A DNA stretch of 34,459 nucleotides. Origin: an uncultured Clostridia bacterium. GTDB lineage: Bacteria > Bacillota > Clostridia > Christensenellales > Borkfalkiaceae. The stretch covers positions 1 to 34,459 of the forward strand of contig CANRCY010000002.1 of the NCBI GenBank assembly GCA_947629225.1. The letters run 5' to 3'. Below the pieces are notes generated by a model that was not told where the DNA came from, searched no databases, and saw only the letters and a program-made list of their open reading frames with translations. Shown here in pieces: positions 27,429 through 34,459 of this stretch. The number at the start of each line of letters is the position of its first letter. Positions within the stretch are counted from its first letter, which is position 1. The translations under genes were made by a program, and so were the position numbers.

Positions 27429-30400
27429 AAAGGATGAAAAAAGGTTTGCTTGTGCTTGCACTTGCAGTGTCTGCCGCGCTTTGCCTGCTTTTGGCGGCGT
27501 GCGGCAGCGGCGTCGTTTTCAAGTTCGAAACGGGCGAGGGCGCTCCCTCCGTCCCCGAAGTAAAACTCGAAGCGGGGCAGGAATATACCCTTCCGACGCC
27601 CGAATGGGATGGATACAGCTTCGAAGGCTGGTACCTCACCGAAGATTTCACGGGCGACCCCGTCGTCTCGCTGACGGCAGACGAGGGCAAGACCTTCTAT
27701 GCCAAATGGGAGAAGATGTACCGCGTCACCCTCGATCCCCTCGGCGGGACCCTTTCCGCGACCGAGTTCTATCTCAAAGCGGGCGACGATCTCGGCGCGG
27801 CGGCGGCGGAATACATTCCCCAAAAGGACGGGCTCGAATTCGGCGAATGGCTCTACGGCGAGGAAGGGCTCGGCGAACATACCGTCATGCCCAAGTCGGA
27901 CGTCGAGTTAAAGGCGCACTATAAAGTCGGCTACACCATCGAGGTCTATCTGCAATCCCTTGCCGACGAGAACGTCTACGAAAAGGCGGAAGACGTCGTG
28001 GGCTTCGGTTATCCGGGCGACGACGCTTCCATTCCCCAATACGAACCCGAAGGATTCGAACGCACGACGCATACGGGCGAAGTTTTGCCCAAACAGCTCT
28101 CCGAAAACGCCGCCGAAAACGCATTCAAGCTCTATTTCGACCGCAAGGAGATCGTCGTCTATCTCAACGCCAATGTGGACAACGCAGAAGTCGACGAAGT
28201 GACGCTCACGGGCAAATACGGCGAAGAGACCGAACTTCCTGCCGATCTGTTCTACCGCACGGGGTATCTCCTCTCGGGTTGGAGCGAGAGCGCCTCGGGC
28301 GACAATGCCTACGCGGTCGGGCACGAAGTCTTCAATGCCGACCCGATCCCGTCTCAGAAGTACACGTTCACCGAGAGCACCGTCCTCTTTGCCGTCTGGC
28401 AGCAGGGCTACACCGATCTCTTCGGCGGCTTGGACTACATCTATCCCATTGGGAATAACGTCTATCTCGAACGCGCGGGATTCTTGTTCCTCGGGCAAAA
28501 ACGCGGCAACGAAAATCTCTATACGTTCAGTTCGGACGACGAGATCGTCCTCTCCTGCAAGATCTTCAACGGAACGTTCTGCTATGCCGACGAATCGCGG
28601 CAGGGCTATACCGCAAATCTCTACACTGCCGAGGGCGAAGTGGATACTTCCGTCACCCTCTATTTCTCCGATACCTTCAACGGGCTCTCTTACAGCGTAA
28701 AAGGAGAGAACGACCTCACCACGACCTCCTCGGGCACCTACTATGTCGACGAAACGGGGTACTTCCATACCGAATTCACCTCGGGGAACATGGTCGGGCA
28801 TGACTTTGCCTTCATGCGCGGGACGGTGACGGACGAAGAGGGCAATCGGCTCAGCGTCTTTGTCACCCGCAACGAGGAAGAGTACGGACTCGGCGTTTTG
28901 ACCCTCTATCTCTACACGGGCGAGGCTGTCGTCCCCTACGAAGACAATTATCAGCTGATCCTCGACGGCTTCGGCACTGCCGCATTCAACAACGACGGCA
29001 GCGTCGTTTACCTCTACTATGGGTTCGACGATTCTCTCGGGATCGACATGCTCGTTCTCTATACCGAAGATGAACAGCTCTTCGGGACCTTTATCGTAAG
29101 CACATTCTCGGGCGTGAACGGCTACATGTTCTTCGATCCCGACTACTTCGGCGAATTCGCCGAATCGGAGGGGAGCGGCACGCTCGTCCTCGACGGCACA
29201 TACCGCGCGACCTATACCGACGGCACGACCAGCCTCAACGGCTCCTATGTCTCCGTCACTTCGCAGATGGGCGCAGACCTCATCTATTTCGACGCGGGGG
29301 ACGAGGAGTACGTCTTCTCCCTTTCGAACGGCTATTTCGAGAAGTATGACGCGTCCTATGCCGAACTTCTCAACAGCACCGAAGAGGGGATCGACGCGCC
29401 CATTCTCGTCGTGAATAAGGAGAAAGGAAAGTTCGAACTGTACGCGATAGATAACTACGGCATGTATCTCTATCTCGTAGCCAGGGGCACGATCGCCGCG
29501 CAGGACGGCGACCGCTATCTCGCCACCGTGACCGAGCACCTTCCCGCAGACGATCTCGCGGACGTCGGCTACGATTATGCGAAGCTGAGCAGCTTCGTCT
29601 ATTCCGTCGCCTATCTGAGCACGACGGACGGCGACGTTGTTCCCGTGATGTATTGGTGGTCGTACACCCTCGATGACGGCGAACCTTCCGAGTACGAAAA
29701 GAAGTACACCCCCGCAGAGGGCAAGGGCGAACTCACCGTCGTCAACGGCTTCGGCTACTATACCGACGCGGACGGCGAAGAGCATCTCGGGCTTCTCATC
29801 GACAATACGTCTTATTGGACGCTCAGCTGCGAAGAGGGCGACTTCTACTTCTCCCTCGACGACGCAACCTCTCATTACACCATTTTGGACGGCGAAATTC
29901 TCGGGACTTGCGTGTTCGTCAACGAATACGGCGAGACCGATCAAACGCAATTCCTCACGCTCGACGGTCTCGGCGGAGCAGTTTACGAGTACGAGAGCGA
30001 CGGGAGCGAGAAGAGCGTCAAAGGCAAGATCGCCAAGACGAGCGAGCAGACGATCTTCGAATACGATATTTATACCTTCACCGCAACCGACGGTTCCGAG
30101 GTCTCCTTCAATTTCATCATGATGGACAGCGGAAGCTCGTACAAGTATTTCTTCAAAGAAAATACGACCTATGCGGGCGAGTTCACCTCGAATCTCGGCG
30201 AAACGCTCACGCTCGACGGTTACTTCCTGATGGCATACTATTCGGGACCCGAATTCGAATGCGCGGGGCTCTACTATCTCTATCAGGACGCATGGACGGA
30301 CAAGATCCTCATCTGCCTCTATACCTATCTTGAAGACGGGAGCGGGGTCGAATTCTTCTTCGACGTCACGGGAAAAACGATCTCCATGCGCGGCGATGAG

Positions 30401-32344
30401 TATCTCGACTGCTACGTCGTCGAAAACCAGGATTTGAACGGGGAGATCTATTGCTTCGACGGTCTCGGACATCTCACCGTCCGCACCATCGAAGGGACGG
30501 GCGAGGACGCTGCGATCAAAGTCATCGGAGACGGGAGCTACACTTATAACGAAGCAGAGGGGCTCTATGTCCTCGAGATCACCTATACGGGAACCAACGT
30601 TCCCAAGACGGTCTACGGCGGGTTCAGCGAGATCACCCTCGACGGGCAAGCGGTAAACGCCTTCTTGGTATGCTATACCGAAGTCGTCAACGCCTACCTC
30701 AATGAGGAAGACTGGTCGGTGCTCATGCTCGGCGGATTCGGCTCCGCCTACCGTTTCGGTCCCGACGGCTATCTCGAATCCGGCAGCTACGTCATGCTCT
30801 CCGAAACTCTCCTCTACTATGTGAACGACGATCTGACCGACGCGCTCCTCTATGAGTACGACGCGAAGGCGGGCAGGATCGTTGCGCTCGACCTCGAAGA
30901 AACGGGTTACTACACCGAAAACCTCGAAGCGCTCCTCTTCACAAGCCACGGCTTCGTGCTCTATCAGGACGAGCGGCTCTGCTTCTACAACAAGGAGGCG
31001 GACGGCTCCATCACCCTCTATTACAGCGTCGCCGACCTCGACGATTACGACGAATCGGACGTCACCAAATACGGCTACGTCGCGAAGGACTTCGGCAAGT
31101 TTACCGATCAGATCGACTTTGAGGGGAAGACGTACTATAAGAACGACGGCATCTCCATCATCTTCAAACGCACGGGCAATACGAACAGCTATCCCATTCC
31201 CGTCGGCGAGGACGAGAGCTCTCCTCTCGGCGAGTTGACGTTTGCGCCTTCCGACGGCGACTTCGCCGTCACGGGTACGGTCCAGATCACCATTTCGGGC
31301 ACGACCGAACGTTTCCCCGTGTCCGTTGTCCGCACGAGCGCGGGCGGCGAATCCAAGTTCTATATCTATATCGGGAGCACGGGCGGCGGCTTCTTCCGCT
31401 ACACGATCTCTCTCACCTATCACGGAGAGAACAGCACCTATTCCGTCACAGCCATGGACTATGTGTATCAGCTTTCCTCCTACTACTCTCTCTTGCTCGG
31501 AATAGACTTCGGACAGATGGAGCTCACGTTGCCCTTCACCGAGGCAGGGGAAGAGTCTTCGGACGGCTATTATTTGGATGCCGTGTTCGTCGATGAGCTG
31601 TATACCGACCTCGAAGGGGGGTCGATCGTGTCGATCGACCATGCGCCCGTCACCGTGCTTGAATATGACGATGGGACCATGTTCTACATCGCCGAGTTCG
31701 AGCACACCGACAAGCAGACGTACAGGCTGTATTTCGAGATCGGCTATGTCGAAGATACGAGCTTCTACTATGTGCTTGCGCTCGTGCGCGTGCAGATGGC
31801 GGAAAATATCTCCTGCGGAAACGAAGTTTACGACATCGAGCTCGAAAGCATGATCTCGAGCGACTCCTTCGGCGGCTGGCAAGGGGGCGACCTCTTCTCC
31901 GTGACCGTCTATTACGACGATGCGGAGACGGAGGGCGTGCGCGTTTCCGTCGACCTCACGGGCTACATCGGCGGCAACAAAGCCGTGCTCTTCGAGTACG
32001 ATCTCTGGAGCGGCATGAACGATTCGACCGCTTACGTCATCACGGTGAAGCTCGGCGAGACCGATGACCCGTACGTCGTGCCGCTCTATACCGACGTGCA
32101 GATGATCATCTCGTCCGCGACCTACTACTATACGGCGGCAAACGATTGCGTCGTCATGTTCTACGGCGATGAGATCGGGTTCATCGCGATCGGCACCGAC
32201 GAAGGGGAGGAAGTGCTCGTCGTGGTCGCAACGCAGTCTCTCGGCGACGGCGTCTATGAGGCGACGACGTCCGACGGATATGTGTTCACCGTCACCAAGC
32301 AGAGCGGCGGCACGGTCACCGTGGAAGAAAAGATCGTTGAATAA
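27425..32344 (+). CDS. Giant beta-repeat lipoprotein with InlB-type and LDG-type repeats (1639 aa)
   Basis: The signal peptide ends with a textbook lipobox LAA-Cys26. Residues 30-335 hold about four InlB/Flg_new-like units (FEGWYL ... FYAKW; LSGWSE ... LFAVW). From about 500 to 1130 are units with core L-x-L-D-G-x-G-x-A-x-Y. The cores begin at 28955, 29183, 29732, 29954, 30206, 30446 and 30722, mostly 74-92 residues apart. This unit is shared with the partial protein at 1-1352 and is not one I can name. The C-terminal 500 residues are also beta-rich, very acidic and tyrosine-rich. AAGGAGATAA precedes the ATG, which overlaps the stop of the LRR lipoprotein gene. It is the last gene of the operon. 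Its function is unknown; adhesion or glycan binding at the surface is plausible. Confidence 0.92.
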   Translation: MKRMKKGLLVLALAVSAALCLLLAACGSGVVFKFETGEGAPSVPEVKLEAGQEYTLPTPEWDGYSFEGWYLTEDFTGDPVVSLTADEGKTFYAKWEKMYRVTLDPLGGTLSATEFYLKAGDDLGAAAAEYIPQKDGLEFGEWLYGEEGLGEHTVMPKSDVELKAHYKVGYTIEVYLQSLADENVYEKAEDVVGFGYPGDDASIPQYEPEGFERTTHTGEVLPKQLSENAAENAFKLYFDRKEIVVYLNANVDNAEVDEVTLTGKYGEETELPADLFYRTGYLLSGWSESASGDNAYAVGHEVFNADPIPSQKYTFTESTVLFAVWQQGYTDLFGGLDYIYPIGNNVYLERAGFLFLGQKRGNENLYTFSSDDEIVLSCKIFNGTFCYADESRQGYTANLYTAEGEVDTSVTLYFSDTFNGLSYSVKGENDLTTTSSGTYYVDETGYFHTEFTSGNMVGHDFAFMRGTVTDEEGNRLSVFVTRNEEEYGLGVLTLYLYTGEAVVPYEDNYQLILDGFGTAAFNNDGSVVYLYYGFDDSLGIDMLVLYTEDEQLFGTFIVSTFSGVNGYMFFDPDYFGEFAESEGSGTLVLDGTYRATYTDGTTSLNGSYVSVTSQMGADLIYFDAGDEEYVFSLSNGYFEKYDASYAELLNSTEEGIDAPILVVNKEKGKFELYAIDNYGMYLYLVARGTIAAQDGDRYLATVTEHLPADDLADVGYDYAKLSSFVYSVAYLSTTDGDVVPVMYWWSYTLDDGEPSEYEKKYTPAEGKGELTVVNGFGYYTDADGEEHLGLLIDNTSYWTLSCEEGDFYFSLDDATSHYTILDGEILGTCVFVNEYGETDQTQFLTLDGLGGAVYEYESDGSEKSVKGKIAKTSEQTIFEYDIYTFTATDGSEVSFNFIMMDSGSSYKYFFKENTTYAGEFTSNLGETLTLDGYFLMAYYSGPEFECAGLYYLYQDAWTDKILICLYTYLEDGSGVEFFFDVTGKTISMRGDEYLDCYVVENQDLNGEIYCFDGLGHLTVRTIEGTGEDAAIKVIGDGSYTYNEAEGLYVLEITYTGTNVPKTVYGGFSEITLDGQAVNAFLVCYTEVVNAYLNEEDWSVLMLGGFGSAYRFGPDGYLESGSYVMLSETLLYYVNDDLTDALLYEYDAKAGRIVALDLEETGYYTENLEALLFTSHGFVLYQDERLCFYNKEADGSITLYYSVADLDDYDESDVTKYGYVAKDFGKFTDQIDFEGKTYYKNDGISIIFKRTGNTNSYPIPVGEDESSPLGELTFAPSDGDFAVTGTVQITISGTTERFPVSVVRTSAGGESKFYIYIGSTGGGFFRYTISLTYHGENSTYSVTAMDYVYQLSSYYSLLLGIDFGQMELTLPFTEAGEESSDGYYLDAVFVDELYTDLEGGSIVSIDHAPVTVLEYDDGTMFYIAEFEHTDKQTYRLYFEIGYVEDTSFYYVLALVRVQMAENISCGNEVYDIELESMISSDSFGGWQGGDLFSVTVYYDDAETEGVRVSVDLTGYIGGNKAVLFEYDLWSGMNDSTAYVITVKLGETDDPYVVPLYTDVQMIISSATYYYTAANDCVVMFYGDEIGFIAIGTDEGEEVLVVVATQSLGDGVYEATTSDGYVFTVTKQSGGTVTVEEKIVE

Positions 32345-32353
32345 CACAGAACG

Positions 32354-32379
32354 GGAGCGGGCACATGCCCGCTCCTTTT
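32354..32379 (+). terminator. Rho-independent terminator of the MoxR-VWA operon
   Basis: GGAGCGGGC (32354-32362) pairs with GCCCGCTCC (32367-32375) across an ACAT loop, followed by TTTT. The nine-base-pair GC-rich stem starts nine bases after the stop codon. Confidence 0.88.
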
Positions 32380-32416
32380 CATCATTTCGTCAAAAATCGT
32401 CAAAAAGGAGAAAGAT

Positions 32417-32758
32417 ATGCCATTTATCGACAGCAAAATTACCCTCAAACTCACCGAAGCGCAAAAGGAGCGCGTCAAGGCGCGGCTCGGCAAGGCGGTC
32501 TCCCTTCTTCACAAGGGGGAGAGCTATCTCATGGTCGGCTTTGCCGACGGGTACGACCTCTACTTTGCGGGCAAAAAGCTCGAAAAAGGGGCGTATGTCG
32601 AAGTCAGCCTCTTCGGCAAGGCGTCTCCCGCCGATTACGATAAAATGACGGGGCAGATCTGCGCCATTCTCGCCGAGGAGCTCGGCATTTCGGGCGATTC
32701 GGTCTACGTCACCTATCACGGGCTCTCCGATTGGGGCTGGAACGGCTCGAATTTTTGA
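32417..32758 (+). CDS. MIF-like tautomerase superfamily protein
   Basis: A 113-residue protein of the macrophage migration inhibitory factor / phenylpyruvate tautomerase type. Pro2, the catalytic base after methionine removal, is present (MPFI), and Lys33 aligns with the active-site lysine of MIF. The C-terminal half aligns well: DKMTGQICAILAEELGISGD corresponds to the Leu/Ala-rich helix of MIF, and the end WGWNGSNF to its conserved VGWNNSTF. The CxxC of mammalian MIF is missing, so thiol-oxidoreductase activity is not expected. There is no signal peptide. AAGGAG lies about seven bases before the ATG. The 37 bases after the preceding terminator contain no clear promoter, so expression may rely on read-through or an internal promoter. 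The physiological substrate is unknown. Confidence 0.88.
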   Translation: MPFIDSKITLKLTEAQKERVKARLGKAVSLLHKGESYLMVGFADGYDLYFAGKKLEKGAYVEVSLFGKASPADYDKMTGQICAILAEELGISGDSVYVTYHGLSDWGWNGSNF

Positions 32759-32789
32759 GCGGGCATAGGTCCGACTTATCGGAAAACGC

Positions 32790-32818
32790 TTGCTTTCCGC
32801 CGCGGGAGATGTTAAAAT
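32790..32818 (+). promoter_or_regulatory. Promoter of the V-type ATPase operon
   Basis: TTGCTT (32790-32795), a 17-base spacer and TAAAAT (32813-32818). It would start transcripts near 32825, about 25 bases before the ATG at 32850. The hexamers are weaker than those of the two surface-protein promoters. Confidence 0.55.
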
Positions 32819-32849
32819 AGATAGGAATCGAAATTCGGAGCAGATCGGA

Positions 32850-33161
32850 ATGGAAGAGAACATCATCGCACAGATCGCGGAGGCGGAAGAAAAGGGCAAA
32901 GCGCTCATTCTCGAAGAGACGGAGCGCGCTTCCGCCGTGCGTGCCGACGCCCAAAAGCGGGCGGCGGAACTGCGGAGGGCGGCGGAGACCGACTGCGCCG
33001 TTTTGCGCGCCGACGGCATTGCCCGCGCGGCGGCAGAGGCGGAAGAGAGCTACCGCCGTTCGCTTTCTGAAGCCGCCAAACGGGCGGCGGAATATTCCGA
33101 ATCGCTGTTAAAACACACCGACGTGTACGTCGCCGAGATCGTCGGGAGGATCGTCAAGTGA
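32850..33161 (+). CDS. V-type ATP synthase peripheral-stalk subunit (G/H type)
   Basis: A 103-residue, almost wholly helical coiled-coil protein rich in Ala, Glu, Lys and Arg (IAQIAEAEEKGKALILEETE at the start, YVAEIVGRIVK at the end). Length and composition match the small peripheral-stalk subunit (NtpF/AhaH) that usually precedes subunit I in bacterial V-type ATPase operons. I chose ATG 32850, which has GGAG at 32837-32840. The longer frame from TTG 32790 starts inside the promoter. Its stop TGA overlaps the GTG start of the next gene. The identification rests on context and coiled-coil character more than on sequence motifs. Confidence 0.82.
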   Translation: MEENIIAQIAEAEEKGKALILEETERASAVRADAQKRAAELRRAAETDCAVLRADGIARAAAEAEESYRRSLSEAAKRAAEYSESLLKHTDVYVAEIVGRIVK

Positions 33162-34459
33162 TCGAGCGGATGAGAAAACTTCATCTCATCGCGCTCTCTT
33201 ACGAACGGGACGCCCTTCTCGACGTCCTCGAACGTACGGGCGCGGCAGAGGTGAATTTCCACGCCGAAACGGAGGGCACGCAGCCCCTTCCCGAAGAGGG
33301 AGGGGAGCTTTCCGCGCGCCTTTCTTCTTGGGAAGAAGCTCTCTCCCTGCTCCTCACCGAGGCGGAAAAATACGCCAAAGAGCACGGCAAAAAGGACTTT
33401 TCCCTGCCCAAGGAAAGCACGGTCGGCTACCGCGAATTTCTCGCCGCGCGGCAGACCCTTTCGGAGGGCGACGCGCTCGCAAAGGAAATCCAAACTCTTT
33501 TCAACGAAAAAAATTCCGCCCTTGCCGAGGAGGCGCGCCTCTCCCGTGCGATCGCGGCGGCGCTCCCTTACAGGCAGGCAAGAGCCTTCTCTTCCTATGC
33601 CTCCACCCGCCACACGGTCACAAAGTTGGGGCTTGTTCCCTCTCCCGCGTGGGCGGTTTGCCGCAAAGAGCTCGAAGAGCTCCCCCTTGCCGCATTCGAG
33701 GCGACCGAGGGCGAGAGCGTCCTTGTCGCCGTCACCGCGCATAAGAGCGCGCTTGCGGACGCAGAGCAGGTTTTGGGCGCGGCGGGCTTTGTCTCCTGCC
33801 CCTATACGGGGGAGCAGACGGGCGAAGAGCTCCTTGTCTCTCTCCAAACGGAGCAAGAGGAGCAGAAGGAGCGACAGGAGCGCGCGGAAGAGTCTCTCTT
33901 CGGGCTTGCTTCCCGCGTCGAAGAATTCAGGCTGTATTGCGACGTGCTCGGGTTCGAGCTCGAAAAGGCGGAACAGGCGGAAAAACTCAGGGGCACCGAG
34001 CGCACCTTCCTCTTGGAAGCGTTCGTTCCCGCCGACGACGAATTCGTCCCCACCCTCTTAAAGAACAACAAAGTCGTCGAAAATTTCGAGGCGATCACGA
34101 ATATGTACTCCCCGCCGAACGCGCGGGAATTCGACCCCAACACGGTGATGTCCTTCTTTTACAGCGTCTTTTTGGGGTTCATCATGGCGGACGTCGGCTA
34201 CGGGCTCTTGATGATGCTCGGCGGCGGCTTCCTCTATTTCAAGAACCGCGCCAAGAAGGGCGGGATCAAGTCCCTCGCGGGCGTGTTTGCGATCGGCGGA
34301 ATTTTCGCCGTCGTTTGGGGAATTTTGTTCAATTCGATTTTGGGCATACAATTTCTGCCCTTTACGGTCATGCCCGACCCGCAGCATGCGACTTGGAAAT
34401 TCGTCGGCATCGACATTCCCGCCATGCTCATCATCAGCATGCTCATCGGCATTGCGCAG
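33158..34459 (+). CDS. ntpI: V-type ATP synthase subunit I, N-terminal part (3' end outside window)
   Basis: Open to the window end with no stop; 434 residues are visible. Subunit I (homologue of eukaryotic subunit a) joins the peripheral stalks to the membrane rotor and forms the ion half-channels. The N-terminus MIERMRKLHLIALSYERDAL is typical, followed by long coiled-coil segments and a cytoplasmic alpha/beta region. The first membrane segments begin near residue 330 with SFFYSVFLGFIMADVGYGLL, the family's conserved entry into the membrane. The catalytic arginine region lies beyond the window. I chose GTG 33158 because GGGAGGA at 33144-33150 is seven bases upstream and the codon overlaps the previous stop (GTGA). 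ATG 33170 is too far from that site. Confidence 0.92.
   Translation, partial: MIERMRKLHLIALSYERDALLDVLERTGAAEVNFHAETEGTQPLPEEGGELSARLSSWEEALSLLLTEAEKYAKEHGKKDFSLPKESTVGYREFLAARQTLSEGDALAKEIQTLFNEKNSALAEEARLSRAIAAALPYRQARAFSSYASTRHTVTKLGLVPSPAWAVCRKELEELPLAAFEATEGESVLVAVTAHKSALADAEQVLGAAGFVSCPYTGEQTGEELLVSLQTEQEEQKERQERAEESLFGLASRVEEFRLYCDVLGFELEKAEQAEKLRGTERTFLLEAFVPADDEFVPTLLKNNKVVENFEAITNMYSPPNAREFDPNTVMSFFYSVFLGFIMADVGYGLLMMLGGGFLYFKNRAKKGGIKSLAGVFAIGGIFAVVWGILFNSILGIQFLPFTVMPDPQHATWKFVGIDIPAMLIISMLIGIAQ

Noticed and set aside
27908-32347. A 1479-codon open frame on the minus strand opposite the 1639-residue lipoprotein, and similar long ones at 20899-24555, 12477-16142, 9492-11585 and 6816-9398
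   Set aside because: They mirror the real genes. The sense genes rarely use TTA, CTA or TCA codons, which would be stops on the opposite strand. The antisense products have no signal peptides or motifs, and no ribosome sites were seen.
32780-32799. CGGAAA/TTTCCG inverted repeat between the MIF-like gene and the ATPase operon
   Set aside because: Six base pairs with no T tract, overlapping a plausible -35 hexamer. It is too weak to call a terminator or operator.
32790-32849. TTG-initiated extension of the ATPase stalk subunit
   Set aside because: It starts within the promoter -35 box. ATG 32850 has a ribosome site and gives the expected family length.

Overview
The window looks like a chromosomal segment of a fairly GC-rich, gut-type Clostridia bacterium. 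The support is a sigma-A type promoter set, strong Shine-Dalgarno sites, a V-type ATPase operon, a DUF5685/J-domain gene pair typical of Firmicutes, and giant BspA-like leucine-rich-repeat lipoproteins with InlB/Flg_new-type repeats. A Christensenellales/Borkfalkia-like lineage would fit, but that is an impression from gene content, not a placement. Every credible gene is on the + strand. I see no tRNA, rRNA, CRISPR array, transposase or phage gene.

Layout. (1) Positions 1-1352 hold the 3' end of a beta-rich repeat protein that continues upstream of the window. (2) Positions 1383-5922 form a housekeeping operon with its own promoter and terminator: trpS, a DUF5685 protein, a degenerate J-domain/TPR protein with a cysteine-rich tail, a small membrane protein, and an RlmD-type 23S rRNA m5U methyltransferase. 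(3) Positions 5938-6208 are a dispersed-repeat remnant and an AT-rich spacer. (4) Positions 6209-16057 are a single 9.7-kb gene for a 3242-residue lipoprotein, with a consensus promoter and a strong terminator. (5) Positions 16073-16332 hold a second dispersed-repeat remnant, a possible operator and a promoter. (6) Positions 16365-32379 are a seven-gene operon: membrane protein, MoxR AAA+ ATPase, DUF58 protein, a BatA-like VWA membrane protein, a double-VWA membrane protein, a 989-residue LRR lipoprotein and a 1639-residue beta-repeat lipoprotein, then a terminator. (7) Positions 32417-32758 encode a MIF-like tautomerase. (8) From 32790 a V-type ATPase operon begins (coiled-coil peripheral-stalk subunit, then subunit I) and runs off the window.

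How the genes may work together. MoxR/DUF58/VWA modules are thought to act as chaperone-like machines that mature or assemble other proteins. Here four of the junctions are start/stop overlaps or very short gaps, and the last two genes, both coupled by ATGA overlaps, encode large surface lipoproteins. The operon's first membrane protein also carries a Flg_new/InlB-like domain, as do the lipoproteins. The simplest reading is a dedicated MoxR-VWA system for building or displaying giant surface lipoproteins, possibly also the 3242-residue one next door. This is inference from gene order and has not been demonstrated. A second thread is a 61-92-residue repeat built around L-x-L-D-G-x-G-x-A-x-Y, which I do not recognise. 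It occurs both in the partial protein at the window start and in the last lipoprotein of the MoxR operon.
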